From NCBI GenBank assembly GCA_963585895.1, contig CAUZXS010002466.1:62001-126000 (forward strand): a DNA stretch of 64,000 nt. Reading direction: 5' to 3'. Below are positions 54,786-64,000 of the stretch, one piece after another. The translations under genes were made by a program, and so were the position numbers. The notes below the pieces were generated by a model, which did no database searches, was not told where the DNA came from, and saw nothing but the letters and a program-made list of their open reading frames with translations. The DNA comes from Sepioteuthis lessoniana. Its lineage: Eukaryota; Mollusca; Cephalopoda; Myopsida; Loliginidae. Position 1 is the first letter of the stretch, and each line of letters begins with the position of its first letter.

Positions 54786-55460
54786 GTTTGATTTTATGGC
54801 ATATCAACCATTGTTGATTATTTAACGCCAAATGCTGTTTTTACATCCACCTTAAATATGATTTGTAAACACATTTTGTAGATGCAGTTAAATGATCAAA
54901 CAGTTCAATTTATAACAATTGAATTTAGCATAAGTTAACAAAGTTAAATGTTTCCAAGTATTCGAATGTATCACTAACAATTCAATTAAACATCAGTCAT
55001 TTGTTTACACCCAGGTAAATGATCAAACAATTCTATTTCAAACAATTCAATTTAGCATAAGTCATTTGTTTGCTCTCAGTTAAATGTCAAACAGTTCTAT
55101 TTGACCCATAGATAGGAGCCTATCATGTGCTACCATACTGGGCCAGAGAGAATCTGTGAGAGATGGCAATGAGGGGGTATTCCACATTCCTCAAAGCTCC
55201 AACATTACTAGAGCCTCACCATCAGACTGTTTGATGTCATATCCAGAACACTCATTGGCAGAGTCTTACCCCTCTGCAGAGATCTAGTTGGTGTATTCTA
55301 CAGCCCCAGCCTTCTGGGCTGAGATGGTTTAGTGTCATATCTAGGACACTCATTGAGGGGTCTTACTCCTCTGCAGAGATGCAGTCAGTGTATCCTATAG
55401 CCCCAGCCTACTAGGCTATAGTTTAGAGTCATATCAAGACACTCATTGGGAGTGAGCTCC
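54786..55460 (-). mobile_element. R48 element, minus strand, with repeated 5' part
   Basis: Reverse tail 'ttatggcatatcaaccattg', diverged 48 bp-type units ('caaacaattcaatttagcat') to 55085, then the reverse 5' part. The outermost segment ('cattg..gggtcttactcctctgcagag..cagccccagcct' in pieces) occurs two to three times at 55240-55460, so the 5' end has been tandemly repeated. Confidence 0.82.
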
Positions 55461-55699
55461 CTGCTGTACTATATCATCACTTATCATAAAGTTTCTTCGC
55501 TTATGCACATTTTTATGTGAATTTTTTAAAATTAAAAAAATGTGAAGGTTCAGTTTCAATATTTTTTGATTGAAACCTTATATCCTCATCTTAGCTTTTT
55601 GTTAAGAATTATTCTTTCTCTTGGGAAATTTTGGTTTCAAGTCTGTTATTGGCTGCTTACCTACATTGCATTGTGGGAATTTGCAGGCAGGTTCTACAG
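55461..55699. other. No recognised feature
   Basis: AT-rich. The frame 55542-55799 joins this to the start of the LINE relic by chance. Confidence 0.5.
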
Positions 55700-56555
55700 T
55701 TTCAAGTCATTATACTCCGTGCTTCGAACGTCGGTAGATTTAATGAAAGAAAATGACTTTACACTGGCAAAGGCAAGAAGCAGAAGATACCCCGCATGAA
55801 CGATTATGGACATGGACTACGCTGATGACATAGTGCTTCTGGCAAATACAACCACCTAGGCCCAATCCTTGCTGCATAGTCTTGAATAGGCAGCAGTTGG
55901 CATAGGCCTCCATGTCAACACGGACAAAACAGAGTTCATGTACTTTAATCAAACTGGTGATATCTCCATCCTAAATGGTAGATCTCTGAAAGTTGTGGAC
56001 AAGTTCACCTATCTCAGAAGCGGTGTCTCATCTACTGAAAATGATATAAACACACAATTAGCGAAAGCTGGGACAGTTATCAATAGACTATCAGTCATAT
56101 GGAAATCTGGCCTATCAGATGAAATAAAGTGCAGGTTTTCTCCAAGTAGTGGTTGGGTCACTACTGATGTATGGATGCACCACATGGATGCTGACTAAGT
56201 GTATGGAGAGAAAGCAGTTACACAAGAATACTGCGAGCTGTATTGAACAAGTCTTGGAGGCAGCATCCCACAAAGCAGCAGTTGTACAGACATCTCAAAA
56301 ACCATCCAAATTAGATGAGCAAGACACTGCTGGAGAAGTAAAAGAGAGCTCATAAGTGATGTACTCCTGTGGACAGCCTCACACGGACAAGGAAGAGGAG
56401 AGCGACTAGCTGGAACCTATCTACAATAGTTCTCTACTGATACAGGATGTAGCACAGGGAAAACCAAGTGAAAGCAATGGATGATAGGGACGAGTGGCGG
56501 GTGAGGGTTAGGGAAATCCATGGTAGTAGTGTACCATGATGATGATGATATCCCT
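55700..56555 (+). pseudogene. LINE-a reverse transcriptase relic with catalytic YADD box
   Basis: VLRTSVDLMKENDFTLAKAR, then MDYADDIVLLANTTT (YADD at 55818-55829), GIGLHVNTDKTEFMYFNQTG, LKVVDKFTYLRSGVSSTEND, NRLSVIWKSGLSDEIKCRF, and a C-terminal part in shifting frames ending at (GATGAT)n near 56545. Stops lie just before MDYADD and in TTT-stop-AQS. 5'-truncated within the reverse transcriptase, which fits incomplete target-primed reverse transcription. Confidence 0.87.
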
Positions 56556-57100
56556 TGCTTTTTGTGGTTAAGTTTTTTGCACTTTTTATCAAATACTTAT
56601 AACAATTTGTCATTCTCCCATTTTTCCACCACACACACACACATGCACACGCACACACACACACACACATATATACATATATATATATATATATAGCACC
56701 TATATGATATTTCTGTTCAATCAAACAGCTTACATTAATGAGAAGCATCTTTGAGTTTCAGGAAAGGCCAGCGATTTCTACAATTTAAGCAATGGTATGA
56801 AATTGTTCGACCAAGATTACTTCTCGAAATATTTTGTTAAATCCTTTATAAAGATGACTACTTTTTGTGTAAAAAGAAGTTTTGTTTCTTTTGACATACG
56901 TAAAAAATGATCTGGCTACTGTTATTGAGAACTTTGGAATTTGAAAGATTTATCTTGGTTGTTATAGCAGCAGGCTGATAAATGTGAAGTTTTACCTGGA
57001 AGAACCGATTGTATACTACAATGCTACTTGTACAATCTTTACAACAATATATTTTCTTTATATACTGTTGTTAAGAGCTTATCTGACTGATATTGTTATC
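56556..57100. other. No recognised feature except (CA)n(TA)n at 56632-56696
   Basis: AT-rich. Confidence 0.5.
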
Positions 57101-58745
57101 AAATATCTGAGCTCTGGAGATTGTCTGTAAATCTTTACAGCAGGTGTATCTTGGTTTTATGGTGTATTGTATTTTATCACTCAAAAATAGAAAGAATGTT
57201 TCAACCTTACACATGGATAATGCAACCATGTGTTGCTTCATTGATTTCCAATGGTGTGCCTTTGGGGAGTTTCTGGCTTCCCTATTAGTTATTAGTACAT
57301 TATACATTGGTTTGTAGCTGTAATCAATGCTGATTAGGGCCTGATTGTTTTCATCTTTGACTTTTGTCTAAGTAGTGAGAGACATTCCATTCTCATTTTG
57401 GGTATCTTTGAGTATGGCTATCCTCCTCGGTATTAGTTTGTTTACTGATGCTAGGTTGTTTGTTAGAAAATTCCTTTGTTGTTTTTTAGTAGGATAGTCT
57501 TTCATGGACATGTATTTAAAATTTTGTGCCACTTTTATGCCTGAATTGGGTTTTTTTCTATAAAAACAAGTATCACTCCATTTGTAGTTGTGAATTTTAC
57601 AGAGAATATGTTGTGCAGGTAGAAGGATATGAGTTGTGACATTTTGTGAGTGACCACAATGCGGTTTCCATCTGCATCTTGCAGGCATAATTTGGCATCT
57701 CCTCTTTTCAATGCTACACTGCTGCTTATTGTTCCATCAGCTAGTTTTTTTAAGTGGTTCTCTGGCTAGAATGTCTGGTCATAATTTTTAAATTTCTTAG
57801 CATCTCTAATGATGTGTGAGGTAACTCCTGTGTCAAGCAGCAGTCTCATGGGTATTGTCATCTTTCTTCGATGGTAGTCATCCATTTTGAATGCAAACAA
57901 GCATTCTTCCACATCTGCAGCCTTTTTTCATAGTGTTCCTTTGTTTATAGAGACAGGACTCTCTTTTGTGGGTGGTGCTTTTACAATAGCTGCACCATGG
58001 TTTTTGTCTTTTGTCATAGTTGTAGGGACAGATTTTAGTTAGGTGCTATTTCCAGCATATGTAAAACATGAGATATATTGTTTGTCATGGCCCTCATTTT
58101 TGATAGCCATTGAAAATGAAGAAGTTAACTTCATGACATCATCACTACCTGAGGGGTCTCTGCGTTTTAGTGTTTCCTCAAAGCTGTAGAGTTGGATTTT
58201 GAATTCCAGGACCATCAACTCCTTGTTGCTGTGAGTTGCATAGATGGAAAAGAGGTTAAAGTACCTTGGCAAGCCTTTCAATATCATTGTGATTATCAAA
58301 GCATCGTTTACTGTTTGCCTGGCATTTCTCAGGGTTGTTGAAATGGTTTCTGTCCTTATTACATAGTCTGTCATACTTTCTTTAGTGTTCTATTTTAGAG
58401 AATTTAATTGGGTGTACAAGATAACTCTTGGTTTTCCTTTTCCTGCATAGTGTCTACATAATATGTTGAGGCCTTTTCTTCTCTTGTTTGCAGCTTCTCT
58501 CATTATTAATGACAAATTTTTGTCATCTAGGAACTGTACAAGTTCTGCATAGGCTTCTTCATTCCTCTCATTATTTTCTCCAGTGAAGTTTATGCCTAAG
58601 ATGGCATCTTTTAGGCTGAGTAACTGTGAATGGCCTCAGAACTTAGTTTTCCAAATTTCATATTTTTCTTCATCTCCATCAAATAAGTCTGCTCCAGCAA
58701 CTTCTATTATCCCTTCTGGGCCCATAATCAGTTAAAGTTGGCATT
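57100..58745 (-). pseudogene. Copia retrotransposon relic: gag, protease and start of reverse transcriptase
   Basis: Minus strand starts at an ATG (58724) with MGPEGIIEVAGADLFDGD, DEEKYEIWKTKF, then MTDYVIRTETI, ILKGLPRYFNLF and LEFKIQLYSFEET (gag), a decayed zinc knuckle (CFTYAG), and protease RLLLDTGVTSHII with active-site DTG at 57826-57834. After KDTQNENG and a gap, EARNSPKAHHWKSMKQHM resembles the start of the copia reverse transcriptase. Integrase is missing, so an internal deletion joined these parts. Two in-frame stops lie in gag alone, with more later. Confidence 0.82.
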
Positions 58746-58970
58746 CTCCAGTGGAAAAAGGATCAAGAATTGACTGATTTGAACAGAGGAAAAAAGACTC
58801 TTGTCACGTAGAGAGGAGAAAACTTTATTGAGGTTTATTGGGATAAAAAAGAGTAAAGGGGAGATAATAGTTGGAGTTATGGGACTTGCAACAAAAGAAA
58901 AAGGATTACTTCCAATATATGTCTAAGTCATTGAAATTTCATTAAAGTGATTCAGTTTTTTCACTATTAC
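58746..58970 (-). other. Possible remains of the copia 5' end and a Tc1-related fragment
   Basis: Upstream of the gag ATG the minus strand has AATAAA-like words near 58830-58840, as an LTR would. At 58895-58965 'attgaaatttcattaaa' and 'cagttttttcactat' resemble the right end of the Tc1-like element at 36150-36240. Boundaries unclear. Confidence 0.4.
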
Positions 58971-59773
58971 TATAAGAAAATTATGAGTTATCCTCTAGAC
59001 GGCTGTGTACCCGGATGTGGTGAGGCTGAAGGTAGAGGGAGAAGGCAGGATGGAAGGGACTTGAGCAAATGAGACAAGGCAGAAGTGACTAGGGTCTCCA
59101 TGAGGTGATATGTGGTTAAAGACAGCTTGGTAACTTAGGGTGTTAGCAGACCACCCAAGTCTACAAAAAGAACCCAAAAGACAATTTTGAGCCCTAAGAA
59201 ACCAAATGTCCACAGCCCTCTTAAAACAGTCTTAAACAGAACCAGAAAATATACAGACAACAAGACATTCACCAACCACAGATTAGTGTAGTATAATTTT
59301 AATTTTGCTCTCTTAAAGACTATTTACTGCTAAAGGAATATACTTTAGCAACTCTTTCGCACTTCTCATATAAACATATTCAAATATTTTACCGTGTTGC
59401 TTATTCTTTCTTACGGCCCATATGGAAGTGTCGTTAAATTTCCTATATTTTGTTAAAGCATATTCTGTTGTCTTTCTGTATATTTTCTGGTTGTGTTTAA
59501 GACTGTTTTAAGAGGCCTGTGGATATTTGGTTTCATTGGGCTCAAAATTGTCTTCTGGGTTCTGTTTGTAGAGTTGGGTGATCTGCGAACACTCTTTGTT
59601 ACCAGGCTGTCATTTTCATATCTCGTCTCGTGGAAACCTTAGTTGCTTCTGCCTTGTCTCACTGTGCCCAAGTAACATGATCAAGTCCTTCCATTCTGCC
59701 TTCTCCCTCTATCCTCAGCCTCTCTACATCCGGGTACACAGCCATCTAGAAGATAGCTTGTAATTTTCTTATA
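58971..59773. repeat. Large inverted repeat: arms of about 300 bp, 200 bp spacer
   Basis: 58971-59265 is the diverged reverse complement of 59466-59773. Shared words include 'ctgtgtacccggatgt', 'gacaattttgagccc' and 'cttaaaacagtcttaaaca'. The arms have several small insertions and deletions. The spacer (59266-59465) is unique. Either two copies of an unnamed repeat placed head to head or a DNA transposon with long terminal inverted repeats. Short frames on either arm mirror each other and are not genes. Confidence 0.85.
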
Positions 59774-61985
59774 ATATGTGATTTTTTGAATTTTGCTTTT
59801 GGTCCACTGCTGTATTTCTCCAGTAATATATAAACAAATTTTATAGATATGTAATACTTACATTCACCCTACAGATAAGTTTCTGTCATTTACTTCATTT
59901 TTTTTAATTTGATTTATGTTCCAAAAATGATATAACTGCCATCAGCGATCAGTCGACACCTTTTTAGTGGTTGGAGGAAGAAAAAGCTAAAAAAAAAAAA
60001 AAGACATGGCAGATAAGTGAATTGTAGATATTTGAAGATATCATTTTTGAATATAAAAAAATGAGTAAAATAATGTAGCCAATCACTGAAACTTACTCTT
60101 TTCTTGAGGGTGAATGTAAATCTTAGATTCCTGTATAGATTTTTGTACATTACTGTAAACATTGGTGTGCTATTCTGGACAAACACTGAAATAAATATAC
60201 AAAAAAAAAAAAAAACGAGCAAAGAAAGAGAGAAAGTGTTAGGAGAAAAAAAGAAATAGCTTTGAAAGACAAAAAGGGAAGAAAGATAGGAAACATTTCT
60301 TGTTTTCATTTGTCAATTCTTTAATAAAAAATAAGGAAATATACCACAAGAATTAAGTCATTTTGCTTTTACATGATAGAACAGTGTTGCAGCTGCTTTA
60401 ACTCTCCCTGAGAGAAAATAACTTGCAAATAATAAAAGAAAAAAAAATCTATCTATGACAATATTTCACTTTCCACACTCCTATTACAAATAGCTATCAT
60501 CTTATATAATTTTTGGAAGTCTCCCAAAATCTCTTAATAAAGGGAAGCAATTCATAGTCCCCTTATATGTTCATAATGAGAGAGTGGTTTGGCCAACATT
60601 TCACTCATCCACACTCTTATCTGTCAACCCTTGTAGCATGCCAGAGATGTGATGAGATATTTTTAAGATATCTGGTGATGGAACAGAAGACACAGATGCA
60701 AATTTCCCATGGGTATTCATTATAAAGTGAATACAAGCAGCTTTACCTGAAATTCTTATTCTATTTTTGGTTTTTGCACAAATGTTATTCTACCTATGGG
60801 AAAAAGTGGAGCAGATGATAGGCACCAGATCACTGAAACTTGTGGTAATCAAGCAGTAGGTGCAAGCAAGTTTAGAGAATAGTTTACTAACTTAAAAAGA
60901 AAATATTTTGAGCTCAGGTACAAATGATACAGTAGAAAAATTCAGAATATGAAAACAGATAAAAGGGACTTTTGAACTTATAAGAAAATTAAAAGTGAAT
61001 AATTCAACTGTATTATCTTTTTGTTTTTTATGAGCCTTAGAAAAAATATATATAATCTAGGAAAATGTGTTTCTCATGAACTTAGTGGAATATTGCTTAT
61101 GATTTAAAAACCAGTCTTTATTATCTTCTTTTAATTCTTTCATTGTTCAAGGCAAATTAAAGGTGTCTACTCACACATTTTCCCTATATAATGAAAATCA
61201 TTCATAATTTTATTTTTATATTTTCACTGTCTTTAAAAGAAATATATGAACAGCCATGATATAAGGCTCCAAAAACGTGTGAAGAAGTTTTATTTGAGCC
61301 ACATGTAGCTCTCACATTTTGTTAGGGAGCCACATGTGGTATTCAAATATCTCACACAGAACACTGAGGGCCACATGTGGTTCTCAAAACAAATAAAAGA
61401 AAGGGTTAAGAAATTTATTAGAGAAAGTTAATATTTAAATTTTTTAAATTATAGAATTGTTGTAGAACTAATCCAACCAAAAGCAGTAGTACAATCCTCA
61501 GACAATTGGGTAGCCTCAGTTGACTAAAAATATCAACACACGTGACTAGCAGCCCTTCCTCAGTATACCTCTGGTCAACTCATTTGTTCAGTCAGTCAAA
61601 AAAGCAGTCCGCAAAGAACAAGAACAACGATACTCCTGCTGTTGGCATTCCCTTTTATACAATATACATATAGAAATTTACATGCGAGGTAGATTTCTTC
61701 TCATGAGAGATGAGATGGGCTCACTATAACTTCTGCCTCCAGAAGTGAACATATTTTTTACTGCTTGACAAGCAAGGCATAATCTTATGCACTTTCATCT
61801 AGGAGTTAAGTTTCTTCTCTCGCTACAAAAATTTAAATAAAGTCACATACACAGCTGAACAACATATAATAAAGTGATGACGTCTTGATGTCAATCTAGA
61901 TGAGTTAAGGGGAATTTTTTTTTAAATTCTGAGAGTAGTCTCCTTATTTTTTGAACAGCAGTTTTTAGCAAAACACAAGATTGTT
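59774..61985. other. Mostly unrecognised AT-rich sequence
   Basis: No family assigned over 2.2 kb. Poly-A runs at 59990 and 60200. 61295-61385 holds three copies of a CACATGT-centred palindrome (see findings). The minus frame 59914-60309 is a low-complexity T-rich artefact. Confidence 0.5.
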
Positions 61986-61989
61986 TAAA

Positions 61990-62108
61990 AGGGTACCTTG
62001 GGTGGTGTAATGGTTAGCAAGCTTGACTAACAAACCTACCTGTGTGAGTTCAAGTCTCATTGGGTGCCCCATTTATACGACCTTGTGTAGCAACAAAGCT
62101 TAGAAACC
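61990..62108 (+). mobile_element. SINE-4, plus strand
   Basis: A box TGGTGTAATGG in 'ggtggtgtaatggttagc', B box 'gagttcaagtctcattgg', then 'tgccccatttatacgacc'. It matches the reverse of 29745-29850. Only about 115 bp, so either a very short SINE or truncated. Confidence 0.78.
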
Positions 62109-62387
62109 AAGATTGTTCAAAATACAGCACCCTCCTTATTCTTGTTTCTAAAGTTGAAAATTCCTGTCAAGGGTATGATTTAAGAACATGATGACACAGC
62201 TTTATGCCATATCAAAAGAGGTGCTTCAAACAACGGAAACTTCTCTAGAATGTGTTGAATGCCAAGGAAATTATTTGAAAGAAAATTGTTAATTTCTTTA
62301 TTGGTAAATACAGCTTTAGTCTTGAAACTTTTTGAACTAACTTTGTCTAGCAATGTCAGCACAAGGAGGTGCTCATAGGATAACACA

Positions 62388-62885
62388 GGAGTCATCTTGG
62401 TGTAATGGTTAACAAGCTGGAGTGCAGCCTCAAAGTAAGCAAGTTTGAAATCCATTCATGCTGTTACATTCACTTTCAGACTAATACCATTGGGAAAGGT
62501 GTGAATAACTTTATTACTTCCAGCGACACGAGTTCAAATCCTGGCTGAAACTGATTGCATATCACATAGCACTAATATCCTTGGGAAAGGTATGAATCCA
62601 ATTATTTTTCCCTCCAGCTATGGGTAAATAGTAGGGAAGACTGGGTTCTTCAGCCTTAGTGAGGGTACTAGTCTAGAAGGAAAACTCTGAATTCAAACCT
62701 GTTAAACTCCGCTTAAAAAAACTGACCTTGTGTCATATCCTGCCTGAATGGAGGGGTTGGTAAATATGATTACTTCCAGCTATGGTTTAAATATTAGCAG
62801 TGCTGTTCTTCTACAAGGATAGATAACTTTGGCTTTAAATAACCTATGAAGGTTGACATGCCATTAAAGCAGAAGAAACCAAGCC
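62388..62885 (+). mobile_element. SINE-3 split by SINE-1
   Basis: Head 'gtcatcttggtgtaatgg' to 'ataactttattacttccagc' (62388-62524), then SINE-1, then 'attacttccagctatggttt' to 'gacatgccattaaagcag' (62769-62885). The minus frame 62180-62455 is a shadow. Confidence 0.92.
62525..62768 (+). mobile_element. SINE-1 inside SINE-3, 5'-truncated, 12 bp target duplication
   Basis: Flanked by 'attacttccagc' at 62513-62524 and 62769-62780. It begins just before the B box ('gacacgagttcaaatcc'), so the A box is missing, and it keeps the whole body and 3' end. Confidence 0.94.
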
Positions 62886-62944
62886 AATTTGGTAAAACAG
62901 TTTTTGTAGTCACAAATTAACTCTGCTACCCTCGTTTAAATTAT

Positions 62945-63095
62945 GAATGAATCTGTTCATATTTCACGTAGCCCTAATACCCACAGGAAATCCAATTATT
63001 CACTCTTCTGCTATGAGTAAATAGTGGGGCAGACTTTAACTTTGGTATGGCAACTGGTCTAGGAGAAAGAAAACTCTGAATTCAAACCAAACTTT
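62945..63095 (+). mobile_element. SINE-1 fragment, central part
   Basis: 'catatttcacgtagccctaa', 'gctatgagtaaatagtgggg', 'aactctgaattcaaacc'. Both ends are missing. Confidence 0.78.
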
Positions 63096-63229
63096 GAAAG
63101 AGATGAGCTCTGCCAGGCTATTCCTGCCTAAAACATGCTACAAAGTAGCAACCCCATGACTAAATCAGGTTATGGGATAAGTCTATCAGCACAAGCAAAC
63201 TAATTTCCAGTTTTCCTCCATGTTAAAAA

Positions 63230-63465
63230 AGGGGAGTTCTCATTGTGTAGTGGCTAATGTGCTGAACTATGACAGTTTAGTGAGTTCAAACTCCAGTAGC
63301 ACTGTTATGTTCACTTTCAGACTAAGACCATTTGGAAAAGTACGAACCCTCTTAACCCTCCAGTTATCGGTTAGATAGTACCCCTACTGTTCTTCTAGAA
63401 GAATGGCTTTGGCATTAAATAACCCACAAAGTTTAACATACCATTAAACAAAGAAACCACGCATC
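63230..63465 (+). mobile_element. SINE-3, full length
   Basis: Head 'gagttctcattgtgtagtgg', B box 'gagttcaaactccag', 'tccagttatcggttagata', tail 'ataccattaaacaaagaaac'. Confidence 0.88.
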
Positions 63466-64000
63466 AATGTTAATATGTGTATGACAAAATCATATTTTAC
63501 AAGAAAAGTCAAATTTAAATAACAGAATAACTGTTTTGAGTCAGGCAAAATTGAGTCATCTTGTTTATAATTACAATTGCATTTGTAATGATAATCACAC
63601 ATAGTACAATTATTATTTTTATTATCATCATAATATGATGAACATTATTGATTTTCTTTCTTTCTTGCATTCTTTTCTTAAGATTCATTTATTGATCGGA
63701 TGAAATTTATTAATTATTTTTCTTCATTTCTTTTTCTGTTTCAACACTTAGTGTTTTGCCTTTTGCTTATTTTAAATGTTTTGATAATGTTTTAATTTTT
63801 TTAAAAGCTTTTATTTTTCCTTTTTTTTATGAGTCAGGCATCATAGTTTGGCATTCATATGTGATTCAATGTGCATATAAACATAGGTATATACAGATGA
63901 CAGTAAATTGTCTGTATACATTATTTTATGTGCAAATATATGTATTCCTGTTTATTTGTAGGTGTATATAGAAATATACATGTGTGTGAGTGTGTGTGTA
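63466..64000. other. No recognised feature
   Basis: AT-rich, ending in a short TG-rich run at the window edge. Confidence 0.5.

Overview
The window looks like a gene-poor, AT-rich stretch of a large animal genome, most likely a coleoid cephalopod (octopus, squid or cuttlefish). This inference rests on the dense set of tRNA-derived SINEs of the kind described from octopus and squid, mixed with mariner/Tc1 DNA transposons, two non-LTR retrotransposon lineages, Penelope-like elements, one copia relic and many (TA)n, (CA)n and (CT)n microsatellites. There are no prokaryotic gene structures. Almost every open frame in the window is either a repeat read in an open frame or a decayed transposon protein. 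No complete host gene is visible. Two places look like host-gene parts: a possible first coding exon at 26183-26246 (+), and a promoter with a short first exon around 40007-40160 (-).

Repeat families are named locally. SINE-1, SINE-2, SINE-3 and SINE-4 each start with a tRNA-like head containing recognisable pol III A and B boxes. R48 is a separate element: a roughly 250 bp unique 5' part, then a variable number of 48 bp repeats, then a 3' tail shared with SINE-3. LINE-a encodes a YADD reverse transcriptase and ends in a (TGA)n-like run. LINE-b is recognised by its C-terminal region. All LINE copies are 5'-truncated or broken.

Layout: 0-7 kb holds a mariner relic, R48 copies, a foldback hairpin, a SINE-1 beside its own paralogous empty site, and a 48 bp array. 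7-13 kb holds LINE-a relics (one split by a solo-LTR-like insertion) and a second 48 bp array. 13-19 kb has a 33 bp minisatellite, a 360 bp duplication and a purine-rich tract. 19-24 kb has LINE-b, an R48 copy carrying two younger insertions, Penelope reverse transcriptase and endonuclease relics, and a mariner C-terminus. 24-33 kb has SINEs, the candidate exon and R48 copies. 33-38 kb has a 117 bp satellite-like array, mariner and Tc1 relics and SINEs. 38-44 kb has the candidate promoter and R48/SINE-1 copies. 44-49 kb is a pyrimidine-rich, CA/CT-rich domain carrying SINEs and a LINE-a end. 49-56 kb has LINE-b ends, a solo LTR, a 49 bp array, a SINE nested in a SINE, a SETMAR-type mariner head and a LINE-a relic. 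57-60 kb has a copia gag-protease relic and a 300 bp-arm inverted repeat. 60-64 kb is mostly unrecognised apart from nested SINEs near 62-63.5 kb.

The most informative feature is the record of insertions. Many copies keep exact target-site duplications, so the order of several insertions can be read directly: SINE-1 and SINE-2 landed in SINE-3; SINE-3 landed in a mariner relic; SINE-2 and a Penelope-like composite landed in R48; an LTR landed in LINE-a. Shared 3' tails suggest that SINE-3 and R48 use the same retrotransposition machinery.
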